Source: Bolinopsis microptera
Lineage: Eukaryota > Ctenophora > Tentaculata > Lobata > Bolinopsidae
Reading direction: 5' to 3'
Assembly (NCBI RefSeq): GCF_026151205.1
Contig: NC_087074.1
Coordinates: 4,898,001-4,962,000, forward strand
Length of the DNA stretch: 64,000 nucleotides
Positions 1-9,636 of the stretch are shown here, in pieces. Within the stretch, counting starts at the first letter, position 1; each line of letters opens with the position of its first letter. The notes beneath the pieces are model-generated. The model worked only from the letters and a program-made list of their open reading frames with translations, ran no database searches and was not told where the DNA came from. Position numbers and translations under genes: made by a program.

Positions 1-1078
1 CCCAATGACCTGCTTCTTCGTAATATATTTTTGTGTCGCTGATGATTGTCACAATGTTTTCCTAGTGAGCTAAAATTTGATATTGCATTATACATTTTAG
101 TAAATCTTGATAAAATTTGGAGAATAATTTTCATATCTATGTTTTTATCGTGTATAACGTATGGATAAAAATTCTAACCATGTTTTAATTTCCGTCGGCG
201 GTTTAACCTTATGGAGTAAATTTAATGTAATTAATATAATTCAATTGGCAATTCATGCTACTCTTTGAACGATCAAAAGTAAATTTATCGTCTAGTTAAT
301 GAATTTAACTATAGTTATGGTTTAATAAATTGAAGACTGGTAATTAATGATTATGTTTAACTCAAATAAGTCACTCGACAGGTTTTGTCTTCATTTATTC
401 TTGCTTGTTGATGATCAGCAATTAAGATTTGTTAAAATTAGAAACTTAAGTCATGTAGACGAATTCGAGAACTTATCAGCTCTAGGCACAAGTCCGTGAA
501 ATTGGATTTTACATTGATCAATAAATTAGAAAGATATGCAGAGAAGCTAATTAGTATTTCACTGTTTAAAAGTCCCATGAGTACTACATACTTACAGATT
601 GGTATATATTACAGTGTAGATCAGCGCACTTTTAGAAAAACGTGACAGTAAAGCACATGTAAGGATTAAGATATTTCAGCACTAAACATGTGCCCAGAAC
701 ACTGCCTATAATGAAGACTGGAGACCCAAATAAGCCGGATTTTACCATCCAAATAACTTAACTTTAAAAAATAAAACTCTGAGTTCACTGTCACAGTTTT
801 AGTTGTGCTGAACGCTTCTCGACTTCAATAATAACAGTTTTCTGGGCAGTCTGCACTGATCAGACGAGCCTAACCGTGACTAGTGCAACACGATACGGAA
901 CAGTTATAATAACCTGCAAAACTAGCGTCCCTTACTCGATAATCTACTAATCTACATAGTTCATACCCCAGCTAACGCGCTACATAGCCCAGTTAACGCG
1001 TTTAAATACTCTTCTCCTTCTCAAAAACCTCCAGTGAAAGCATTTCTTATTGACAAACATCAAACATGAGACTCTAAT

Positions 1079-1752
1079 TAGTCAGTGTAATAAGCGCCAA
1101 GCGCGAGCACAGAACTTTTTTTCTCCGATTTCGATAAATTTGGTACCAAAAGTTGTCTAAAAATGTGAATAAAATAAATCCACCGTGTAGCAATTTTCGG
1201 AAGAAATGCTACACGGCGCTTGTTCGCCGCGCGTGCTTTTTTCGCGCAAATTTTTAGTTTTTGGCCTATAACTTTCACATTTTAAATTATTATCACCATA
1301 GTTATTATGGTATCGTAATCAGCTCATCGAGACGAAACTTTTAGTACTAATATTTTAAGATTTAAAGGAATTTTTTTTCCAAAAGTTTTTAATCTGAACA
1401 CAAGGGTCCCCCCTTGTGTAAAATTTTGAACAAATTTTCGAAAAATTTGGTGCTTTAAATATTATAATTTTGGTACCAAAAGTTGCGTCTGATTAAGCTC
1501 ATTACGATTCTGTAAGAATTATTTCAAAATATTCAATATTTTAGGAGTTATAGGCATTTTAAGCAATAAATTAACCATTTTTCGTCCACAGTACACTTTT
1601 ACAATGCACAGGAGGCCCACATACATCTCAACGAATCGTGCTACACGGTGAATTTTCATTATTCACAGTTAAAGGCAACTTTTGGTACCAAATTTATCAA
1701 AATCAGAGACAAAAAATTCTGTGCCAACTCATGGCGCTTATTACATAGACTA
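1079..1752. mobile_element. 674-bp inverted-repeat element upstream of the myosin gene
   Basis: The first about 115 bp (TAGTCAGTGTAATAAGCGCC... TTTGGTACCAAAAGTTG... CACCGTGTAGCA) recurs as the reverse complement at the other end (1640-1752). The middle has more TTTGGTACCAAAAGT copies but no coding frame. The structure is that of a non-autonomous DNA transposon. A diverged piece of the same family lies at 34970-35180. Confidence 0.65.
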
Positions 1753-3674
1753 AATTCGGGTTTAGAATATTGAAATGTCAAAATTTCTGAGTGTATTACG
1801 TAAGAATAGCGTAATTGCTCAACGAACAGCATGAATGTCCACCACGTAGAGTTTACCTCGCGAGCGGGCTGCGTGATGCATAATACCTCTGACTCTCTGA
1901 AGATGAGTTACAGTTGGGATCCCACGCTCACTGGGTCCTCTTGTCTCCAGTCCTAATCATCTTGTCAACCTTTCGACGACGAATTAGCAAACCATGAAGT
2001 ATTACACTGCTCAGCCCGGGCCAGGCCCTGTGAAGCAAACCGACATATTTTATACTACTAAATTACAGGGATGTTTTAAGTGCTTCCCTTCTAATTTGCA
2101 ACTTTGCGCAGATTGAGCTCCCCAACGTCACGTGCCATTCCTCCCTCCAATCCCTGAGCTCTGGCCGCCATGTTGCGTTGTTATAAAAATCAGTCACTCC
2201 GGAGATTTATTAGTTGTCATTGCGCGCCTCATCCGCGAATACGTTAACACTTAACTATATTTAAGTTGTCTGACAGGGCGTGAGTGGGAAAGTGTCCTCT
2301 CACCACAGCTTGTAAAATTGTGGCTCCAGCTGTCACACTGCTCTGTTCGATGTGATAAACTGCTCGGTGGGATGTGACATATCACTCCAAATAAGTGCTC
2401 TCTAATGGTTTAATTTCGATATCGCTTTTCAATTTCAATTGAAGCTACTTGCGATATCTGTATCAGACTACTCGAGATATTTAGACTGCATTTTTTAATT
2501 AGAGCAGAAAATAAGAAGCACTGTAAATCTATAAATTATTACCCTACAAGTTGATCCTGACATTTAGGCTTCCCTAGGACCTCTAATCATTTTTGTTTTA
2601 ACTTAATTTTAGAAATGTAAGTTTACTTTTCAATATGTTACCTCTATCTTTATTAAACTGCGCATAATACTGCATGGTATAAAGTATGTCCTGTTTTTGT
2701 TGTTGTTGTTTAATCTTACAGTGATCGAATAGCCGACATAGTATTACATTTTTCCAACAAAAAACGAAGTTACGGTAGTCAGACAGTTTGGGTCAATTTT
2801 GGTGAGATTATTAAGATTTTCAGACCCAATACTTTAAAATAAGCGCGGTTCTCATCTACTCCATCCTCATTTATGAGATCGCTTCTCCAACTTTTAATAT
2901 TTGTGGGAATGTTCACAGCTCAATAAGAAACTGTTGTTTAAAACACAGCGTGGGAAACACATTGAGCATTTTTATCATACCGCCCTGATCCTGCGGGTAA
3001 ATAACCAGCCCTCTTTTATAATGGTTTATCCTTCTAGTCCCAAATCAGTGAATAAGCTATTTTGGCGTCTCATGTCCATGTTTATATTGTAACCAGCAAA
3101 GTGCTAAATAGTGACAAGTTATTTGCTTACTTATTTAAATCAATTAAAACATGATTTATCGGTGGATGATTAAGCATCTCAACATGGTTTTCATTAAATT
3201 TTTAGCCGTTGATGATAGGGAACTGTTTTTGATCCGCGGCGAACGGAGATATGATTAGAGGTGACAGGAGTTTTCTTTAACACGCGACATATAATTTGGT
3301 GGATTCGTGTAGTGTTATAGAGATTCATGATTTGATAGTTCTTTCATTCAAATTTCTGATTGTTTCTGAATAGACTCAGTGAAGACAGATTCTAATGGAA
3401 ATAAATAGCTGAATAACGTATCGACATTTTTACGTAATACTCATATTTTCAAATTATTTGTGATATTATAGTGTTTTTAAAAACTCTTTTTAAATATGAA
3501 AGAACGTGACAAATAGTTACCAATCGAAAAAACGTGACAAATAGTTACCAATTATGCTGAGGCAAGGACCAAACGAATACGCAATTTATTTTTGGTAACA
3601 TTATTTCATCAAAAATGAATTGGCTCATTGATACGTATTTTACATTTTAATAACCAAACATTTATTCAGGAACC
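1753..3674. other. Non-coding sequence upstream of exon 1a, nothing recognised
   Basis: There is no convincing exon, RNA gene or transposon here. The only local structure is a 22-bp direct repeat, AACGTGACAAATAGTTACCAAT, at about 3503 and 3531, 150 bp before exon 1a. The first 1,078 bp of the window are likewise without recognisable content. Confidence 0.5.
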
Positions 3675-3720
3675 ATGGCGGAAGAACCCGAACCCGAAAT
3701 CGACTATTCAGCATGGAAGG
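3675..3720 (+). CDS. Candidate alternative first coding exon 1a of the myosin gene
   Basis: Reads MAEEPEPEIDYSAWK plus one base, then a GTATGT donor at 3721. The phase (1 base left over) matches the acceptor at 10227, so splicing would give a glycine and then NMAATWEDS. This is the longest and most acidic of the four possible N-termini (protein about 1,948 aa). It sits 6.5 kb upstream of exon 2 and lacks the promoter block found before the other three. Just before the ATG is an acceptor-like TTTATTCAG, so it may be the second exon of a transcript starting further upstream. It could instead belong to an unrelated gene; only the phase and donor argue for myosin. Confidence 0.45.
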
Positions 3721-4041
3721 GTATGTACACGTTGTTGCTGAATAAATATTAACAATTATGTTTATCATGCTGATCATACCTTTCATGTCATAAATTGAAT
3801 GATCAGCATGATGAATTAAAATAATCATTGGTTAACATTTAAGTGTCATGTTTATTCTTTTTAATCAAATTTTAACTCTCCAAAAAATAAACATTTATAA
3901 TCTTTTTCGACTTTAGCATCAGCGTGAGCATAATTTTTTATAAGCATATTTGACTTACAAAAATCCATATTTGATCATATTTCATGTATCGGCCTGAAAA
4001 ATTAATATTTATAGACAACCACAACCACAAGAAATTAATTT

Positions 4042-4145
4042 TAACCAGTAGTAACCAGTAGTAACCAATAGTAACCAATAGTAACCAATAGTAACCAGTA
4101 GTAACCAGTAGTAACCAGTAGTAACCAGTAGTAACCAGTAGTAAC
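4042..4145 (+). repeat. 10-bp minisatellite (GTAACCAGTA)n in myosin intron 1
   Basis: About ten units of TAACCAGTAG with a few TAACCAATAG variants, between first exons 1a and 1b. The apparent open frames on the minus strand are an effect of the repeat. Confidence 0.95.
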
Positions 4146-4259
4146 TGATTTTTTTTGTAAAACTTGGTTTCGAGATAGCAGTTGTCCGACAAACTAGGAC
4201 CGGTGACCGAACTTTTGAGGGGGTCCTGGACCCCAACCGCCAAACGGTGCCCGCGGGAC

Positions 4260-4870
4260 AGCCACGCCTATATTTGGTCCAAATTAGGCCCAATTTAACC
4301 AAATACCCTGAACATGCCCAGAAACCATATTTTAGGTGCTCTACTTGTAGCTAGTGGTCCCCTGAAGTCGTAATGAATTTTCATCAAGATTGGACAAAAA
4401 ATGACTGAGTTATGAGCCAAAAAGCATATGACCATATTTAAGCATACGCACCAAATTTAATCAATTTTGGCCCATAAATTGGCCAAATATCAATATTTTT
4501 TAATGAAACCAACTTTATATGAAAGGTAAGTCTATACTACACATTATCTATGATTATCAGCTCAGTATCTACCTAACTGTGGATTCTGTGTTCAAATAAT
4601 CGCAAAAAATGAACAAAATCGCCCATATCTCAGTTCGCAATATTTGCGAAACTGATTTCGCTCAAAACAATAGAACTCAATAGGGTTTCAAATATGGTCA
4701 TATGGTTTTTGGCTCATAACTCAGTCATTTTTTGTCCAATCTTGATGAAAATTCATATACGAGTTCAGGGGACCACTAGCTACAAGTAAAGCACCTAAAA
4801 TCTGGTTTCTGGGCATGTTCAGGGTATTTGGCTAAATTGGGCCTAATTTGGACCAAATATGGGCGTGGCT
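4260..4870. mobile_element. 611-bp foldback element with about 180-bp inverted arms
   Basis: The left arm (4260-4440) starts AGCCACGCC and runs through TGGTCCAAATTAGGCCC and AGTGGTCCCCTGAAGTC. The right arm (4692-4870) is its near-perfect reverse complement and ends GGCGTGGCT. The middle 250 bp is unrelated A/T-rich sequence with no coding capacity. This is the structure of a non-autonomous foldback or MITE-type DNA transposon. It lies between alternative first exons 1a and 1b. Confidence 0.75.
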
Positions 4871-6350
4871 CGTTTTTTCATATTACTTTACTAATTATTC
4901 CCCAATAAGATGTCAGTTTCAACTTGATTCTACAGACCTGAATACATATAATTCATAAACTAGACAAATTAATCAATTAAGTTGTTAATTAATATAATTG
5001 CTTAGAAAAAATAGCGTCCAAAACGCTAACTAACTACACAAATATTTACTTTAGATAATTCAAAGGCCGAATATTTATTAATTACACGGATTGAGACGTT
5101 GGATAACCGGTATTTAGTTCCACAGTGTCCTTAATTATTCTGCGTAAGCAAAATATTTGGACAAGGAATTTTACATGGATAGTTTAAAGCTAGCCTAGTA
5201 GTTTACATTCTTCTCTCACAATAAAACAATCTTTAAAAGAACAATGATGAAATAATACAGTTTTTTAATTCGAAAAACTACCTAAATAAGAATGTTGGAT
5301 TGCAGACGTCCGCAGGATCTGAAAAGCCACTGCTGTACTGATATCTTCCTCCAACCCAAAGTAAAACTAAAACTATGTTGAAACATTATTAAAATCGTTT
5401 CCATCCTGTGGTTCAGAGGAGAGACGTACTTCTTTCTGTACTGCAGGATGGAAAAAAGAACTCATAAAACAAACTTTAAGAGAGCAAACTTCAATAAAAC
5501 AAACTTCAATTTTACAAACTTCAGTACAGCAACAAACTTTCAATTTTACAAACTTTCAATTTCACAGCAATCAATACGTCATACAGGCCCTATATTTTCC
5601 ATTTTATGCTTGGACCAGATATACCTATTGAAGAAGAATGAGCACCAGACAGTAAGCATGTGACTAGATAGAGATTTCAAAAGATAACTAAACGGTTTGC
5701 TAAGTTTCTGAGGATCACATAATGACATTACCAGCTTGTAAGAAAGGAACAAAGCTGATTGTTGATCGGTTTTTGAGGATAATGTTTTTATATGACATTT
5801 ATATTTATATGTTCGTACAGTCAGGAAAATTAGTGTGATTAAAAACAGCGCAGTTATTGTCACTTGAAAGCTAGTAACCATAGTGATAGGCACTTGGTTG
5901 ATCTAAGAAATTGCTATTTTTGGGAGTGAAAATTTATTTGCATGCACCGTTTACAAATGTTAGAGTAATTGCAAGTATTTTAATTACTTCAAGACAACTT
6001 TTGCTCTGCGATAAATTTAACATCGCTAGAAACTTGTCAGCAACCAGCTGAGAAATCACTACCAATCGGACTGCAAACAGCAGTCACCTGCCACATAGTT
6101 TATGGTGCTTCACTATTCCACCAGAACTACTTTACTAAACTTCAACATGGGCTGTTTCAACAAAATTATTCCGCTCCTGACCTACCTACCTACCTCTAAT
6201 AACTACCAAGCAAGTTCGTACAACTACCGATAGAGCTCTAATGACTACCAAGCTAGCTCTATTGGCTAACAAATTATCATAGACCCACTCAAAAGAGCAA
6301 AACTGTCAATTAGTCTAACGACAGAATGACAGATATAAGGAACTTGGCTA

Positions 6351-6392
6351 CCAAGCCAGCCCATTATTTTATTTACCTTTTTGGTTGCGAGT
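6351..6392 (+). promoter_or_regulatory. Core promoter block of myosin exon 1b
   Basis: The block runs CCAAGCCAGC, then a T/A-rich TATA-like ATTATTTTATTTACC, then a TTTTTGGTTGCGAGT element. The same order and nearly the same sequence precede exons 1c and 1d. The T/A stretch lies about 25 bp before GTTGCGAGT, the spacing of a TATA-like box to a start site. The start at or near GCGAGT is inferred; it would leave a 5' leader of about 30 nt. Confidence 0.6.
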
Positions 6393-6421
6393 GAACTTTT
6401 CAGCTACTGGCATCAACCAAC

Positions 6422-6437
6422 ATGTCTCAGGCAAAAA
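6422..6437 (+). CDS. Alternative first coding exon 1b of the myosin gene
   Basis: Encodes MSQAK plus one base, followed by a consensus GTAAGT donor at 6438. Splicing to 10227 in phase gives [15 protein letters not shown] and a 1,938-residue protein. About 30 bp upstream ends a promoter block (6351-6392) almost identical to those before exons 1c and 1d. A 10-bp minisatellite starts 70 bp downstream of the donor. Confidence 0.7.
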
Positions 6438-6508
6438 GTAAGTAAATGTGACTGATGTTACCATATCTCACTCTTTATGTTATTTCCCTATCCTCTGCCA
6501 CCCGCAAC

Positions 6509-6953
6509 TGCAACCAGTAGCAACCAGTAGCAACCAGTAGTAACCAGTATCAACCAGTAGTAACCAGTAGCAACCAGTATCAACCAGTAGTAACCAATAG
6601 TAACCAGTAGCAACCAGTAGCAACCAGTAGCAACCAGTATCAACCAGTAGTAACCAGTATCAACCAGTAGCAACCAGTAGCAACCAGTAGCAACCAGTAT
6701 CAACCAGTAGTAACCAGTAGCAATCAGTATCAACCAGTAGTAACCAATAATAACCAGTAGCAACCAGTAGCAACCAGTAGCAACCAGTAGTAACCAGTAG
6801 CAACCAGTAGTAACCAGTAGCAACCAGTATCAACCAGTATTAACCAATAATAACCAGTAGCAACCAGTAGCAACCAGTATCAACCAGTAGCAACCAGTAG
6901 CAACCAGTAGTAACCAGTAGCAACCAGTAGCAACCAGTAGCAGCCAGTAGTAA
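6509..6953 (+). repeat. 10-bp minisatellite (CAACCAGTAG)n, about 44 units
   Basis: Units alternate among CAACCAGTAG, TAACCAGTAG and CAACCAGTAT, starting 70 bp after the exon 1b donor. It belongs to the same family as the arrays at 4042 and 7675. Confidence 0.95.
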
Positions 6954-7199
6954 TCTGAAGAATCAATAAAATGAAAGGCTTCATGTCAGAAATATATCTC
7001 CACTTCGGTGATGCTGTTTTAAATGATATTACGCTAGGCGTTAGCTTGCAGATAAATTAACACTTAATAACTTGAAAGGTACAAGCAGATTATTTTCAAT
7101 TAAAATGGGGGCTAAAACCTCGTTTACTAGTTACACGCCCATCAAATTAACTAAAAGACCTAACCCTAATTATAAATTTAACAAAACCGAGCCTACTCA

Positions 7200-7240
7200 C
7201 CAAACAAGCCCATTATTTTATTTACCTTTTTTGTTGCGAG
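7200..7240 (+). promoter_or_regulatory. Core promoter block of myosin exon 1c
   Basis: Second copy of the block: CCAAACAAGCCCATT, TTTTATTTACC, then TTTTTTGTTGCGAGT. Its match to the blocks before 1b and 1d is far better than that of the surrounding intron, which points to selection or recent duplication. Transcription start at GCGAGT is inferred. Confidence 0.6.
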
Positions 7241-7258
7241 TTCTAATCATAAACCAAG

Positions 7259-7283
7259 ATGTCTGCTGCGGAGGAGAAGAAAA
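7259..7283 (+). CDS. Alternative first coding exon 1c of the myosin gene
   Basis: Encodes MSAAEEKK plus one base, then a GTAAGT donor at 7284. It joins exon 2 in phase to give MSAAEEKKSNMAATW and a 1,941-residue protein. The shared promoter block (7200-7240) ends 18 bp before the ATG. The intron sequence after the donor, to about 7425, resembles that after exon 1d (9637-9805), so 1c and 1d are segmental duplicates. Confidence 0.7.
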
Positions 7284-7620
7284 GTAAGTAGAACTAACCA
7301 TTTCAACTCTTGGTCAGCTGTTTGTTCAAATGTACACCTATTTCTACATGTCTAAGTCTATTCCCTGGTATTATTATTACTGTTTGCAAATTGTCCTGCA
7401 TAGCGTCAGCAGGTGATTTATACAGGGTGTGCTACAGAAAATGTGATTTTTGAGAAATAATAAAAACATTTATGAAGGAACAGTTGCTAAAATATTTTCT
7501 CCACAACGTCTCAATATGTATGGAATTTGTGCATACCAAGTTTCAAGTCCCTATCCCTACTTAATTTTTCACAAATTGCTGTCATGTTATCAGCCCCTCA
7601 CCTCAGAATATGTTAAGATA

Positions 7621-7800
7621 TGGAACTAAGATAAGTTTTGAAATCTGCCGTAAACTTAAGAAGAGTACATAAGAGTAGTAACCAATAGTAACCAGTAGTA
7701 ACCAGTAGTAACCAGTAGTAACCAGTAGTAACCAGTAGTAACCAGTAGTAACCAGTAGTAGAACTAAGATAAATTTTGAAATCTGCCGTAAACTTAGGAA
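7621..7800 (+). repeat. 10-bp minisatellite flanked by 40-bp direct repeats
   Basis: Positions 7675-7760 are about nine TAACCAGTAG units. On both sides lies the same sequence of about 40 bp (GGAACTAAGATAAGTTTTG... at 7621-7661 and its close copy at 7760-7800). The array is thus nested in a duplicated flank, as if it expanded by unequal exchange or a template switch. Confidence 0.85.
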
Positions 7801-8634
7801 CATGATATTTGCCCTATCAGTCGCTGAAATGCACCAAGGTCCGGTTTATGAGCTGAGTTAGGAAGGGTAACATTAAACTAGAGATTCAGACACTTTTCCA
7901 ACATTTTGGGTTAGTCTCATTTCCAAGCTTCAGTCTCAATATTTCACCAATAAAAAAGTCTATGGTAACTTCTGAAAATGTACCGATAGCAGCAAGCATT
8001 TTTAATGAGTTGGTCTAACGAAGTTAAAGCCATGGGCTGGACAGAAAGGAAGCGGGCTACTGGAAAACATCCTGTGTCACTGTTTTCACTGCACACTGCA
8101 CGCAACATCCTATTGGTTAATTAATATTGCTGTAATGTGCGGCTGCTGATTGGCTTCTCTGGAGTGAAGGGGCTCGGTTATTGGTTATTCCTCTTTATTG
8201 GGTTATTGTGTAGGTTATCGTGTTATGCGGAGTGGGTTTATCAAGTCAGCAGCAAAGGCTGGTAGCACAGTTCCTTGTTGTTGCGGTGGAGTGAGTTGCT
8301 GTACAAATCAGATGGAGCAACTCGCACTTTCTCTTATCTCTAGCTTTATTTTCTACTTTTTTGAACTATGTAGCACAGAATTATAATGACATTTAAATAA
8401 ATATAAATATCCTTGCTGAAAATGAGTTGCACCAAACCGATGATTATTACTAATTAAACCGATGATAATTACTAATTAATAATCTGTAAGTCATGTTAAA
8501 TTGTGAGACTCATTATAATAGATTAAAAATATTAATGTTATAGCACTTAAACATTCCCGGTCGAGGTTAAGGAATATCAAATGATGGAGTAGTTCGTTGT
8601 TTATTAGTCTCATGATTGAAATACTGATTAAATA

Positions 8635-8822
8635 CAATTTAACCGGAATGTTAAAGTACTGATAGTTGGATAATATGCGGTTGGGAGAGACAAGGACAAA
8701 TGAAACAAGACAAATGAAACAGCAATTTTAGCCTGAAGATGGCGTTGACGCCGAAAATTGGCCTTGTCTCTCTCAACCAGATATCATCCAACTATTAGTA
8801 CTTTAACATTCCGGTTAAATTG
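8635..8822. mobile_element. 188-bp hairpin MITE
   Basis: Arms of about 58 bp start CAATTTAACCGGAATG and end CATTCCGGTTAAATTG; both contain the AGTTGGAT and GAGAGAGACAAGG stretches in opposite orientation. There is no coding capacity. It lies in the intron between first exons 1c and 1d. A shorter relative is at 23117-23215. Confidence 0.7.
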
Positions 8823-9563
8823 TGAGACGCATGTCCAACTATAATGGAGTTAAAATATTATATTATTGCACTTTAACATTCCGGTCCAGTTTCAACTTTC
8901 TAGAGTTCTTAAGAAATCCCAGAATAGGCATAAAAATACCTCGTTGTTATATAACTTACCGTGAACACATGCCGCTCATATGGAACATATATTGTAACTG
9001 AACATTTAACAATTCTGCCGAAAAACATGAAGGTCGCCTTGAAGTGGGTGTTAAACGGAAAGCCAAGTGTTTGCAGCTTTCCTATTGGTCAATATATCAG
9101 TAAATCACGTGAGGTAGCAGAAAATCACGTGATCCCCATACTTGGAAGTAATTGTAAATAGGGCCGGTGATTGGGGGAGCCTGCACAGTTCAGGTTTAAA
9201 ACACGGCACTGTGTGCAGCCCGCAGGGCCGTGTCACCACCTTTCTGCAGAGAAGCCTTCCAACGGCCCACCTCAAGCCTTTGCTTCCACCACTACCAATC
9301 CTCCGATATCATCTTATTGTTCCTCCAACCTGCACTAACTCCTTTCTTTCTACCGCTAATTTACACTCCTCCAAAAAAGATCATCTGAACAAGCCATATT
9401 GGACATATTTGCCGGAAAGTGCGAATGAAACCGACTGTGTAGTGTGTCCAAATGTGTTAAAATAGGTCCTGCTGCAGCTTGGCTTAGACCGAACCAAACA
9501 ACGGGGTCTGAGCTGTCAACAGGACCCGGCCTTTCAACAGGTATTCTCAGCAAAGACCTGCTC

Positions 9564-9610
9564 ACCAAACCAGCACATTATTATTTTTTCTACCTTTTTG
9601 GTTGCGAGTG
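9564..9610 (+). promoter_or_regulatory. Core promoter block of myosin exon 1d
   Basis: Third copy: ACCAAACCAGCACATTATT, a T-rich stretch, then CTTTTTGGTTGCGAGTG, 14 bp before the exon 1d ATG. It differs from the 1b and 1c copies mainly by a few inserted bases in the T/A-rich part. Confidence 0.6.
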
Positions 9611-9623
9611 CCCACCAGTAGAC

Positions 9624-9636
9624 ATGTCCAAGGGAA
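9624..9636 (+). CDS. Alternative first coding exon 1d of the myosin gene (nearest to exon 2)
   Basis: Encodes MSKG plus one base, with a GTAAGT donor at 9637. It joins the 10227 acceptor in phase to give [14 protein letters not shown]. The shared promoter block ends 14 bp before the ATG. It is the closest first exon to exon 2 (590 bp intron), so I use it for the reference protein of 1,937 residues. Confidence 0.75.

Noticed and set aside
5579-5893. 104-residue minus-strand frame with one hydrophobic segment
   Set aside because: No homology, no splice or promoter context, and located in myosin intron 1; likely chance.
6488-6823. 111-residue hydrophobic repeat frame on the minus strand
   Set aside because: Produced by the 10-bp minisatellite; three units make 30 bp and keep the frame open by chance.
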